Positions 28,863 to 37,481 of a DNA stretch of 64,000 nt are shown piece by piece. The position numbers were made by a program, and so were the translations under genes. Below the pieces are notes generated by a model that was given only the letters and a program-made list of their open reading frames with translations, did no database searches and was not told the origin of the DNA. The number at the start of each line of letters is the position of its first letter. The first letter of the stretch is position 1. The DNA lies in NCBI GenBank assembly GCA_020635285.1, contig JACKAB010000007.1, positions 248,001-312,000 on the forward strand, in the 5' to 3' direction. Origin of the DNA: Ignavibacteriales bacterium. GTDB taxonomy: Bacteria; Bacteroidota; Ignavibacteria; Ignavibacteriales; Melioribacteraceae.

Positions 28863-29393
28863 TTATGCCACCTCTTCCAATCTTAATTTTTTTAAATCAG
28901 ATTGCAATTGTTTTCTTGCGCGCATTAAATATACTTTTACTGTATTAATAGGTATCTCCAGAGATTCACTAATTTCTTTATACTTAAGTCCATTAATTTC
29001 ATAAAGAACAAAAACACTTTTTAAATTATCTGGAAGTTGTTTAATTGTGTTTTTAATTTTTTCATCTGTAAATTTATTTTCAGTTGTTATCATTGGATTT
29101 TCGTTATCTCTACTTTCTATAAAATCACTAATATCATCAATTGAGTAAGGATTTTTAGTAAACTCTGCTTTCCTTTTTCTCAAATAATCTAAACACAAAT
29201 TGTGCGTTGTTTTCATAATCCATGTCTTTGCTGCAAGAATGTTAAAGCTTCCCAAATTTTTCCAGATCCTAATAAGAACTTCTTGGGTAACATCTTCAGC
29301 ATCCATTTTATTTTTTAACAAGTAAATAGAATAATTGTAAATTCTACTCTTGAAATGCTGAACTAAAAAATTGTATTTTGTATCAGTTAACAT
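28863..29393 (-). CDS. ECF RNA polymerase sigma factor
   Basis: 176 residues. Region 2: YSIYLLKNKMDAEDVTQEVL and TWIMKTTHNLCLDYLRKRK. Region 4: LPDNLKSVFVLYEINGLKYK, then EIPINTVKVYLMRARKQLQ, a helix-turn-helix that reads the -35 element. Region 3 is absent, as in ECF sigmas. First gene of a four-gene operon with a membrane regulator and two DUF4252 proteins, a common Bacteroidota arrangement for envelope responses. The signal is unknown. Confidence 0.85.
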   Translation of the reverse strand: MLTDTKYNFLVQHFKSRIYNYSIYLLKNKMDAEDVTQEVLIRIWKNLGSFNILAAKTWIMKTTHNLCLDYLRKRKAEFTKNPYSIDDISDFIESRDNENPMITTENKFTDEKIKNTIKQLPDNLKSVFVLYEINGLKYKEISESLEIPINTVKVYLMRARKQLQSDLKKLRLEEVA

Positions 29394-29470
29394 ATTTTAT
29401 ATACATAAAGACGAATTGAAACAGAATTTTGTTACAAATTATTTAAAAGAAAATTAATTAGGAGTTTTTT

Positions 29471-31324
29471 ATGGCGGATATTAAAGAATTTATAAAAAAA
29501 GTTGAGTTATTTGCAGAATTTAATGAAGAAGAACTAAGTCTAATTTCGGCTAAAATGAAAATTGAATCATTTGATAAAGACTCAATTTTATTTAGTGAAA
29601 ATAATCCGCATAAAGATTTATTTATAATTTATGATGGCGAAGTTGAATTATTTAAACGTACTCCATTTGGTCAAGAAAAAAGACTTTCATTCTTTTCCAA
29701 ATATGATTTTCTAGGCGAAGGTTCATTAATTGATGATTCTCCTCACTCAACAACCGCTAAAGCCTTACTAAATTCTAAAATTATATTAATAGATAGATTG
29801 GTATTAACAGATCTGCTAAATAAAAATGGAGCAATGGCGGTTAAGCTTTATTCAACTATTTCTCGGGTTATTTCCCGCAGAATGAAACGGACTAACATTA
29901 ATGCAGTAAACATCGGCGATTTATATGAATCCGGAAGAACAAGAAAAGAGCACGATCTGCTTGGTGATAGAAATGTTCCCCACGAAAGATACTATGGAGT
30001 TCAAACTCTTAGGGCTTTAGAAAATTTTAATATAAGCGGACAAAGTATTAACACTTTCCCAAATATAGTTTCTGCACTTGGAATTGTAAAAATGGCTGCT
30101 ACAAAAGCTAATTATGATTTAGGTTTACTTTCCAAACCGGTTGCCGATGCAATTATTGAAGCATGCAATGAAATTATAAACGGAAAACTTCACACAAATT
30201 TTGTTGTTGATATGATTCAGGGCGGTGCCGGAACTTCTACAAATATGAACGCGAACGAAGTTATTGCAAATAGAGCTTTAGAACTTTTAGGAAGAGAAAA
30301 AGGAGATTATAAATACTGCCATCCTAATAATCACGTTAATTTATCACAATCCACTAATGATGCTTATCCAACTTCTGTAAAACTTGCAATAATAAAATCA
30401 AATGAAAGTCTGATTGACGTTTTAAAAGATTTAATTGAATCCTTCAGGAAAAAAGGAAAAGAGTTTGCTCATATAATAAAAATGGGTAGAACTCAGTTAC
30501 AAGATGCAGTTCCAATGACTTTGGGTCAAAGTTTTGAAGCTTATGCGGTAACTCTCGAAGAAGAAATTCAAAGACTTAACACAAATGTAAAATTATTTTT
30601 AGAAGTAAACATGGGGGCAACGGCAATTGGAACTGGAATAAATGCACCAAAAGATTATAGCAAAAAGTGTGTTGAATATCTCTGCGAAATTACCGGTTAT
30701 GAAGTTGTACTAGCAAGTAATTTAGTTGAAGCCACGCAAGATACAGGTGCATTTGTAATTTACTCTTCTGCAATTAAAAGGTTAGCGGTAAAACTTTCTA
30801 AAATTTCTAATGATTTAAGATTACTCTCTTCGGGACCAAGATGCGGTTTAAATGAAATTAACTTACCTCCAATGCAGCCTGGTTCATCCATAATGCCAGG
30901 AAAGGTAAATCCCGTAATTCCGGAAGTTGTTAATCAAATTGCATTTAAAGTAATTGGAAATGATTTGACAGTAACATTAGGTGCAGAAGCAGGACAGCTG
31001 GAGTTAAACGTAATGGAACCAGTAATTGTTCAAAGTATTTTTGAATCAATTGCGATGCTGCGTAACGGAATGATGACTTTAAAATATAAATGTATTGATG
31101 GAATTACGGCAAATGAAGAGCATTGTCTTGCTTTAGTAAAAAATAGCATTGGACTTATAACGGCACTTAATCCTGTAATAGGATATGAAGCAAGTACTCA
31201 GATTGCTAAAGAAGCATTGGAAAATAATAGAGGAGTTTACGAGCTTGTTCTTGAAAAAGGATTGCTGACAGAAGAAGAATTAGATAAACTTTTAGCTCCC
31301 GAAAATATGGTTGGTAATATTTAA
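29471..31324 (+). CDS. aspA: Aspartate ammonia-lyase with N-terminal cyclic-nucleotide-binding domain
   Basis: 617 residues, about 150 longer than usual aspartase. Residues about 10-140 are a cNMP-binding jelly roll: FIIYDGEVELFKR, then the phosphate cassette region FLGEGSLIDDSPHSTTAKA. The canonical cassette Arg is replaced by His, so nucleotide binding is doubtful. From about 157 on is a fumarase/aspartase-superfamily enzyme: HDLLGDRNVPHERYYGVQT, SQSTNDAYPTSV, and the mobile loop with the catalytic Ser, GSSIMPGKVNPV. It converts L-aspartate to fumarate and ammonia. One continuous frame with no break at the junction. The stop is 24 bases from cstA, so an amino-acid catabolic operon is likely. 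Confidence 0.88.
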   Translation: MADIKEFIKKVELFAEFNEEELSLISAKMKIESFDKDSILFSENNPHKDLFIIYDGEVELFKRTPFGQEKRLSFFSKYDFLGEGSLIDDSPHSTTAKALLNSKIILIDRLVLTDLLNKNGAMAVKLYSTISRVISRRMKRTNINAVNIGDLYESGRTRKEHDLLGDRNVPHERYYGVQTLRALENFNISGQSINTFPNIVSALGIVKMAATKANYDLGLLSKPVADAIIEACNEIINGKLHTNFVVDMIQGGAGTSTNMNANEVIANRALELLGREKGDYKYCHPNNHVNLSQSTNDAYPTSVKLAIIKSNESLIDVLKDLIESFRKKGKEFAHIIKMGRTQLQDAVPMTLGQSFEAYAVTLEEEIQRLNTNVKLFLEVNMGATAIGTGINAPKDYSKKCVEYLCEITGYEVVLASNLVEATQDTGAFVIYSSAIKRLAVKLSKISNDLRLLSSGPRCGLNEINLPPMQPGSSIMPGKVNPVIPEVVNQIAFKVIGNDLTVTLGAEAGQLELNVMEPVIVQSIFESIAMLRNGMMTLKYKCIDGITANEEHCLALVKNSIGLITALNPVIGYEASTQIAKEALENNRGVYELVLEKGLLTEEELDKLLAPENMVGNI

Positions 31325-31348
31325 ATATATACGTAAAGGATTCATTTT

Positions 31349-33088
31349 ATGGATGCATTACTGCTAATGATTGTAACTTTTATCGGTTACATTGCAATGT
31401 ATAAAGTTTATACAAAGTATATAGCTAAGAAAATTTTTAACCTCAATAATGATAATCTTGCACCATCTATAGAGTTTGAAGATGGGATTGATTTTGTTCC
31501 TACCAAGAAAGAAATAATTTTTGGTCATCATTTTACTTCTATTGCCGGCACCGGACCAATTGTTGGTCCGGCTATTGCAATAATCTGGGGCTGGGTCCCG
31601 GCGGTTATTTGGGTGTTTGTCGGAAGCGTTTTTATCGGAGCAATCCATGATTTTGGCTCGCTTATTATTTCAATGCGTAATCAAGGGAAATCAATTTCTG
31701 AGTTTACTTCAAAATATATAAATCATCGTACCAAAATATTTTTCTTCCTTGTCGTGTTTCTTGCTCTTTGGGTTGTTATTTCAATTTTTGGTTTAGTGAT
31801 TGCAATAATTTTTAGCATGTATCCGGAATCTGTAATTCCTGTTTGGCTTCAAATTCCAATTGCAATTTATTTAGGTCACCTATTTTATAAAAAAGGTAAA
31901 AGCATTACCGCTTGGTCGATTGTGGCTTTGGCAGCAATGTATGTGACAATTATTATTGGTTATTATTTCCCAATCCAAATGCCTGTAATCTTGGGAATTC
32001 CCGCAACCGGAAGTTGGACAATCATACTTTTAATTTATGCTTTCTTTGCGAGCGTTCTGCCCGTAACAACTTTATTGCAGCCGAGGGATTACATAAATTC
32101 GCACCAGTTAATAGTTGCAATGTTGCTTTTAGTTTTGGGAATTATTGCAAGCGCATTCTGGGGAAATTTAGAAATGGTTGCGCCAACCGTTCAGATGAAT
32201 CCAGCAGAAGCTCCGCCTATGTGGCCGTTTCTATTCATAACAATTGCCTGTGGGGCAATATCCGGTTTTCATTGTTTGGTTTCATCTGGCACATCTTCCA
32301 AGCAAGTTAAATGTGAAAATGATTCTGTTTTTGTTGGAGTTGGAAGTATGCTAACAGAAGGTGCTTTAGCAACACTTGTAATTATTGCAGTCGGAGCCGG
32401 GATTGGTTTAGGATATACAGATAAATCAGGAAATACTCTGATGGGAGTTTCTGCATGGTCATCATTGTATTCATCATGGACTGCAATGAGCGGATTAACA
32501 TCAAACGTTGCAGCCTTTGTTGATGGCGCGGCTAATCTTATTCAAAATATTGGAATCCCAAAAGGATTTGCAGTTGGAATTATGGGAGTTTTTGTTGCCT
32601 CTTTTGCTGGCACAACTTTAGATACTGCAACAAGAATTCAACGCTATGTATTTACAGAGATTATGATTGATTATAATGTTAAAGTTTTTAAAAACAGATA
32701 TCTCTCAACTGGATTTGTGGTTCTCTCTGCAATGGTATTAGCTTTTTTAAGTGGTGCAGATGGAAAAGGAGCGCTTAAGCTTTGGCCATTGTTTGGTGCT
32801 ATCAATCAAACTCTTGGTGCTCTTGCTTTAATTGTTATAACAATGTACTTAAAAAGAAAAGGCGGATGGAAATGGTTGATTTCCGGAATACCCGGATTAT
32901 TTATGATTGTTATGACCTTCTGGGCAACGCTTATAAATCAATTTTCTTATAATAGCGAACATAATATTTTGCTTCAAATTATTAATATTATAGTTCTTGT
33001 GCTTGTTGGGTTAGTTGTTATTGAAGGATTGATTGCTTTTTTCAAACAGCCAAATGAAGAATTAGAAATAATAAAGGTTGATAAATAA
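31349..33088 (+). CDS. cstA: Peptide/pyruvate-type transporter, CstA family
   Basis: 579 residues with about 15 membrane helices. Signature segments include HHFTSIAGTGPIVGPAIAI, GAIHDFGSLIISMRNQGKS and FHCLVSSGTSSKQ. CstA (carbon starvation) proteins import peptides or pyruvate in nutrient limitation. It follows the aspartase fusion by 24 bases, and its TAA overlaps the next ATG (TAATG), so these genes form an operon for peptide or amino-acid use. It has the shorter form typical of non-enteric bacteria. Confidence 0.9.
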   Translation: MDALLLMIVTFIGYIAMYKVYTKYIAKKIFNLNNDNLAPSIEFEDGIDFVPTKKEIIFGHHFTSIAGTGPIVGPAIAIIWGWVPAVIWVFVGSVFIGAIHDFGSLIISMRNQGKSISEFTSKYINHRTKIFFFLVVFLALWVVISIFGLVIAIIFSMYPESVIPVWLQIPIAIYLGHLFYKKGKSITAWSIVALAAMYVTIIIGYYFPIQMPVILGIPATGSWTIILLIYAFFASVLPVTTLLQPRDYINSHQLIVAMLLLVLGIIASAFWGNLEMVAPTVQMNPAEAPPMWPFLFITIACGAISGFHCLVSSGTSSKQVKCENDSVFVGVGSMLTEGALATLVIIAVGAGIGLGYTDKSGNTLMGVSAWSSLYSSWTAMSGLTSNVAAFVDGAANLIQNIGIPKGFAVGIMGVFVASFAGTTLDTATRIQRYVFTEIMIDYNVKVFKNRYLSTGFVVLSAMVLAFLSGADGKGALKLWPLFGAINQTLGALALIVITMYLKRKGGWKWLISGIPGLFMIVMTFWATLINQFSYNSEHNILLQIINIIVLVLVGLVVIEGLIAFFKQPNEELEIIKVDK

Positions 33089-33369
33089 TGTTTAATAAAA
33101 TTATAAAATCAATTAAAAGTAAAATTAATATTGCAGATGAAATTGCAAAATCAAAATCTGTTGATATATTGGAAAGTGAAATTACTCAGCTTGAAACTGT
33201 TTTTTCTACCTTAGTATTTGGTAATTTTGTCGGAATTCCAACAACTCCAATCCAAATAACTTTTGATTTATTGGCTGAAAGTGAAAAATCAATAGAGTTT
33301 TTAATCAATAGAATCAACACCCAAACAGAACCTCTTTCAGAGCTTGCATCAATATTCAGAATCGATTAA
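33088..33369 (+). CDS. Small helical protein between cstA and the ArsA-like gene, unknown function
   Basis: 93 residues, no signal or membrane helix, predicted helical. It includes DILESEITQLETVFSTLVFG and ITFDLLAESEKSIEFLINR. Translation is coupled to cstA through a 1-base overlap, and the ArsA-like gene begins 6 bases downstream. No family recognised. Tight packing suggests a partner of the transporter or the ATPase. Confidence 0.6.
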   Translation: MFNKIIKSIKSKINIADEIAKSKSVDILESEITQLETVFSTLVFGNFVGIPTTPIQITFDLLAESEKSIEFLINRINTQTEPLSELASIFRID

Positions 33370-33375
33370 AATTAA

Positions 33376-34248
33376 ATGACTAAAAATTTATTTTTTATTG
33401 GGAAAGGCGGAGTTGGAAAATCTACAGTTTCTTCGCTAACTGCTTTAAGTTTTCATCCACAAAAAAAGTACTTTTAGTTTCTTTAGACCCAGCTCATAAT
33501 TTATCTGATATTTTTAATCTAAATTTTTCAGATAAAGAAAAAAGAAGTTACTCCAAGTCTTTTTGTGATTGAAGTAGACATTAAAAAGAAAATAAAAAAA
33601 TATCTACAGAATATTGAAGATGATTTGATAAAATCAAATACAAGTCTCAGCGCATTTAATTTGTTAAATGAGTTTGAAATCATTAAACACTCGCCTGGCA
33701 TTGAAGAATATGGGCTTCTCATGGCTTATGAAGAAATTACAATAAACCAATCTGATTTTGATTTTATAATTTTTGATATGCCGCCAACTGCATTGACTTT
33801 AAAAATTTTTAGTCTTCCAACCATTTCTGCATTATGGTTAAATAAGCTAATTGATTTAAGAGAGAGAATAAAAAAGAAAAAAGAAATTGTCTCAAGAATG
33901 AAAATAGGCAATACAGAAATTGAAAAGGATAAAATATTAGATAAACTTTATAAGCAGAAAAATAAGTACCAAATTATTGAAGAGGTTTTTAAGGATAAAA
34001 GTAGAACAAAAATTAATTTAGTTGTTAATCCCGAAAAACTTTCTATAAATGAAGGACTGAATATTATTAAGGAATTTGAAAATTATAAAATTTCAATTAA
34101 TAATATTTTGGTTAATAAATCAGTAATAAGACAAAAGCAGTTACAAGAATTTAAAGATTTCACTCAAATTAATTTTCCAACAACTAAATCTAAATTAATT
34201 GGTATTTCATCTCTTGAAAAATTTATAAATGAAATGGATGATTTATAG
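33376..34248 (+). CDS. ArsA/GET3-like P-loop ATPase, frameshifted
   Basis: ATG at 33376 starts MTKNLFFIGKGGVGKSTVSS, a deviant Walker A of the SIMIBI class, then LLVSLDPAHNLSDIF (switch I-like). Later comes FDFIIFDMPPTALTLKIF, the Walker B/switch II of ArsA-type ATPases, with Pro-Pro-Thr. Family roles are arsenite efflux or tail-anchored protein targeting; no arsenic pump is adjacent. The frame breaks near 33452 (one T missing) and near 33540 (one A extra); both are homopolymers. About 290 residues repaired, a single ATPase half. It may support assembly or regulation of the co-encoded transporter. Confidence 0.75.
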
Positions 34249-34792
34249 ATTTAATTCCAAATTTATTTCTTCAGTTTCTTTTATTATTATTGGTATTAGA
34301 AATGCAATGATAAAAGAAATGATTGCCAATCCAACAAAGAAATAACCAACTGCATAATCATATTCAAGAATATTCATTTTCTTCAATAAAAAATTCCAAT
34401 CATGATAAACTTTGTTTCCGCCTAATAGCGGGAGATTTTGTGCTTGAGCATCTGCAGCATATTTTGAAATATTAAAAAGATTTTCTCCCAGATAAACCAG
34501 CGAAATTTGTAAACCAAAATTTTTCTTGTTCGAATAAAAATAAAACATAAAAAGTAGAGCAATTAAAATTTGCATTAAGGACCCGCCGAGAGTATAAATA
34601 AAACTCCCGAATATTTTAAAATCCGTGCCCGCCTTCATGAATAAGAAGTGTGAAATGATCTAAGAGGGAATGAAATTACCGTTGTTTAAGATTAACCAAA
34701 TAATAATTGGCAGAATTATTATTGAGCCTAACCATTTTTTAGTATATCCAAAACTATTCTTCAAAAATTTTATGCAGTTTTTTATTATTCAT
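34243..34792 (-). CDS. Membrane protein with HExxH motif, possible M50-like peptidase, frameshifted
   Basis: Reading from ATG 34792 across frame breaks gives LNHKR-type hydrophobic sequence and then LLIHEGGH, a zinc-binding HExxH motif at the end of a membrane helix. GSFIYTLGGSLMQILIALLF follows, with three more helices. Intramembrane site-2-type proteases have HExxH in a helix and Gly-rich loops after it; the second metal-ligand motif is not obvious. Breaks are near 34625 (one G too many) and further upstream. The 3' end overlaps the ArsA-like gene end by 6 bases in convergent orientation. Function is inferred from one motif only. Confidence 0.45.
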
Positions 34793-34818
34793 CTTTTTGC
34801 CTAATGCAAGCATAAGTT

Positions 34819-35736
34819 TTATTCTCTTGCTTTTTGTCCGTTTAAATAATCTGTAAATATTACGCCGCTTTCCTTTAACCATTTGCCAGCTCCGGCGTAG
34901 CTATATATATCGAGAGTTTCACCTGCGGGACATCTTGAAACAAGCACAACGGGGATTTTTTTACTCATCACATATTTAATTCCTTCAAATGCCGGTGGAG
35001 GAACATTGCCAACTCCCAGAGCTTCAACAACCAATCCATCTATTTTTGAATCAGCAATTAGCTTAAAAATGTTTTCCTTAATTCCAGCGTAGACTTTTAT
35101 AATATCAACATTAGAATTAATTTTATCTGTTAAAATTTTTTCTAATTTTTTTGGAGCGCAGTTAAACCAAACTCTACCTCTATCCACAAATCCCAATGCG
35201 CCAAAATCTAAACTGTGAAAAGTTTCTACGTCTTCTGTGTGAGTTTTTGTGACTTCACTGGCGGCGTTAATTTCTCCATTTAAACAAACCAAAACACCCA
35301 AACCTTTGCTGTTTTCAGAATTGCAAATATGGATTGCGTCTAATAGATTTTTTGGTCCATCCCAATCTGGCTCTGAGCTTGTTTTCATTGCTCCAATCAC
35401 TACTATTGGTTTATCAGTTTTAATGGTTAAATCAAGCAAGTAAGCAGTTTCTTCAAGTGTATCTGTTCCGTGAGTTACAATAACTGCGTCAATATTTTTT
35501 TTACTCACATAACTTTGAATTACTTTTGAGAGATTTAACATTAATTCTGGAGTCATGTGCGGACCAGGATAATTACCAAAATTATGGATCTGAATTTTGG
35601 CCAAACCTTTAGCTTGAGGAATCATTTCTATCAATTCTTCACCATGAAAGTAAGGTATTGCTCCGCCGGTTTTTTCGTCAAGCTTCATTGAGAAAGTTCC
35701 GCCGGTAAACACAACAAGAATGTTTTTCTTTTTCAT
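34819..35736 (-). CDS. L-asparaginase
   Basis: 305 residues, no signal peptide. The first catalytic Thr is in VVFTGGTFSMKLDEKTGG, the second in DAVIVTHGTDTLEETAYLL. The C-terminal part has GLVVEALGVGNVPPPAFEG and VVLVSRCPAGETLD. It hydrolyses asparagine to aspartate and ammonia, with likely cytoplasmic (type I-like) location. The aspartase fusion at 29.5 kb would take the product to fumarate, so both lie within one 7-kb neighbourhood. Two bases separate its start from the stop of the upstream epimerase, indicating co-transcription. Confidence 0.85.
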   Translation of the reverse strand: MKKKNILVVFTGGTFSMKLDEKTGGAIPYFHGEELIEMIPQAKGLAKIQIHNFGNYPGPHMTPELMLNLSKVIQSYVSKKNIDAVIVTHGTDTLEETAYLLDLTIKTDKPIVVIGAMKTSSEPDWDGPKNLLDAIHICNSENSKGLGVLVCLNGEINAASEVTKTHTEDVETFHSLDFGALGFVDRGRVWFNCAPKKLEKILTDKINSNVDIIKVYAGIKENIFKLIADSKIDGLVVEALGVGNVPPPAFEGIKYVMSKKIPVVLVSRCPAGETLDIYSYAGAGKWLKESGVIFTDYLNGQKARE

Positions 35737-35738
35737 AT

Positions 35739-36668
35739 TTATTTTTTCAAATTCTCGAAATATTTTATTGTTGTTTCTAAAGAACTGGTTAAGTCAAAAG
35801 ATGGTTTGAAATTTAGCTTTTCTTTTGTCTCTGTTATTGATGCCAAACTATGTTTGATATCACCGGGTCTCTCTTTCTCATAAATAATTTTACTTTGAGA
35901 GTTTGTGGTTTTAATAATTAATTTTGCTAAATCATTTATTGAAATTGCATTTTCATTTGCAACGTTAAAAACACCGGTTACGTTTTCCGTTATTGCCGCT
36001 AAAACATTAGCCGCTACCACATCTTTAACGTAAACAAAATCACGAGTTTGTTCACCATCACCGTAAATTACAATGTTTTCATTTCTAAGTGCTTTAAAAA
36101 CGAAAATGGGAATTGCAGCTGCATATTGACTTTTAGGATCTTGTCTCGGACCAAAAACATTAAAATATCTTAAAGAAGTTGTGGGCAATCCATATTGCTC
36201 AAAGTACATTTGTAAATAATATTCGCCATCTAACTTTGTAATTCCATAAGGGGTTTGGGGTTTTGGTTTCATAGATATATCTTTTGGCAATCTAGGATCA
36301 TCGCCGTAAATAGCAGCTGAACTAGAATGAACCACTTTTTTTACTTTATGTTTTTTTGCTGCATCCAAAACGTTTAACAAACCTTTTACATTTATATCTA
36401 AACATTCATCCGGTTTCTCTAATGATTCAGGAACAGAAATTAAGGCAGCAAGGTGAAAAACATAAGTCGTGTTTTCTAAAACCTTATCGACAAAGTTTTT
36501 GTCAGTTATACTTCCTTTTTGAAAGACAACATTTTTAAATGCAGAAATGTTGTGCTCATATCCCGATCTTAAACTATCTAAAACGTGAACTTCTGCATTA
36601 TTATTTGACCAATGTTCAACAATATGACTTCCAATAAATCCTGCTCCGCCGGTGACAACAATTTTCAT
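35739..36668 (-). CDS. NAD-dependent sugar-nucleotide epimerase/dehydratase
   Basis: 309 residues of the extended short-chain dehydrogenase type. N-terminal NAD motif VTGGAGFIGSHIVEHW; catalytic Ser region VVHSSSAAIYGD; YGITKLDGEYYLQ (YxxxK); then RYFNVFGPRQDP and VYGDGEQTRDFVYVKDV, as in UDP-glucose or UDP-GlcNAc 4-epimerases. Specificity cannot be fixed. It is the last minus-strand gene before the putative origin and appears co-transcribed with the asparaginase gene. Confidence 0.85.
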   Translation of the reverse strand: MKIVVTGGAGFIGSHIVEHWSNNNAEVHVLDSLRSGYEHNISAFKNVVFQKGSITDKNFVDKVLENTTYVFHLAALISVPESLEKPDECLDINVKGLLNVLDAAKKHKVKKVVHSSSAAIYGDDPRLPKDISMKPKPQTPYGITKLDGEYYLQMYFEQYGLPTTSLRYFNVFGPRQDPKSQYAAAIPIFVFKALRNENIVIYGDGEQTRDFVYVKDVVAANVLAAITENVTGVFNVANENAISINDLAKLIIKTTNSQSKIIYEKERPGDIKHSLASITETKEKLNFKPSFDLTSSLETTIKYFENLKK

Positions 36669-37481
36669 AATTTACCTTTTTATTTTGATTTTTAAACTTA
36701 ATAAAATGTTAAATGTATCAATAACTTAAATCAATTTCGAAAAATTATTTTAAAAAGTTAATACTTTTTAAACTCAGTGATTAATAATTAAATACCCTTT
36801 AGTAATATAAAGCAATCATGCAATAATTTTAGATTTTATTGAAAATTCAAAGCTTTTTAAGCAACTAAAAAATACAAAAAGAATGCCTGCCAGTCTTCAT
36901 TTTATTGATCCTTCTATTGCTTTCTAAATTTCTTATAAACTCTAGGCCTAATCTAAAAATTTTAATTTATTGTAAAACAATAGATTAGGAAATAATGAAA
37001 AAATTAATTTGAACAACAATTAAAATACATATAATTTGGGTGCGAGTTCAAAATTTAACTCACTCATTTACATCCCCGCCCACAGAACGTAGGGTAGGCT
37101 TTTTTACTTCTTTTTAAATGAAAATTACATTCAACATTAAGTAAAAATTTTATTTTATTAAAAAACAATACATTAGAAAAAAGTGCAAGAATTAATTTGT
37201 AGAAGTGTAAACTTAGTAATATTTTAACCTTGAGATGACGGCCCAAATCAATGTTGATAACTTGTTGATAATGACAAAGCGTGAAACGTTTCATACCAAA
37301 TTTAGGCTTTAAAAAATATATAAACTTACAGACTCTATTTGTTATTTGATTTTAGATTAAAACGTTAACATGTTGTAAATAAATAACTTAACAAGCTTAA
37401 CCGAATGTTGATAACTTGTGAATTGATTAGTTAGGCATGATTCAAATAGTACCCAAAATATTTTTATAAACATTTTTAATA
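36669..37481. other. oriC: Probable chromosomal replication origin region
   Basis: An 810-base AT-rich gap directly upstream of dnaA with no convincing gene. It holds three TGTTGATAA sites (37252-37260, 37263-37271, 37406-37414; inverse TTATCAACA) and a fourth, consensus TGTGGATAA (inverse TTATCCACA), at 37493-37501 just inside dnaA, all in one orientation. Long A/T tracts between 36670 and 37200 could serve for unwinding. Strand bias of genes switches here. The 76-codon minus-strand frame at 37064-37294 looks like chance. Confidence 0.7.
37252..37271. promoter_or_regulatory. Pair of DnaA-box-like sites
   Basis: TGTTGATAA occurs twice with 11-base periodicity (37252 and 37263), about one helical turn, so two DnaA molecules could bind side by side on the same face. 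The inverse TTATCAACA differs from the TTATCCACA consensus at one base. Confidence 0.55.

Noticed and set aside
31912..32310. 132-codon plus-strand frame inside cstA
   Set aside because: Out-of-frame shadow; cstA has clear family sequence throughout the same bases.
33376..34248. Arsenic resistance operon from the ArsA-like ATPase
   Set aside because: No arsenite pump, reductase or ArsR gene is adjacent; the ATPase is packed with cstA instead.
37064..37294. 76-codon minus-strand frame in the putative origin
   Set aside because: No ribosome-binding site or domain, and it overlaps two DnaA-box-like sites.
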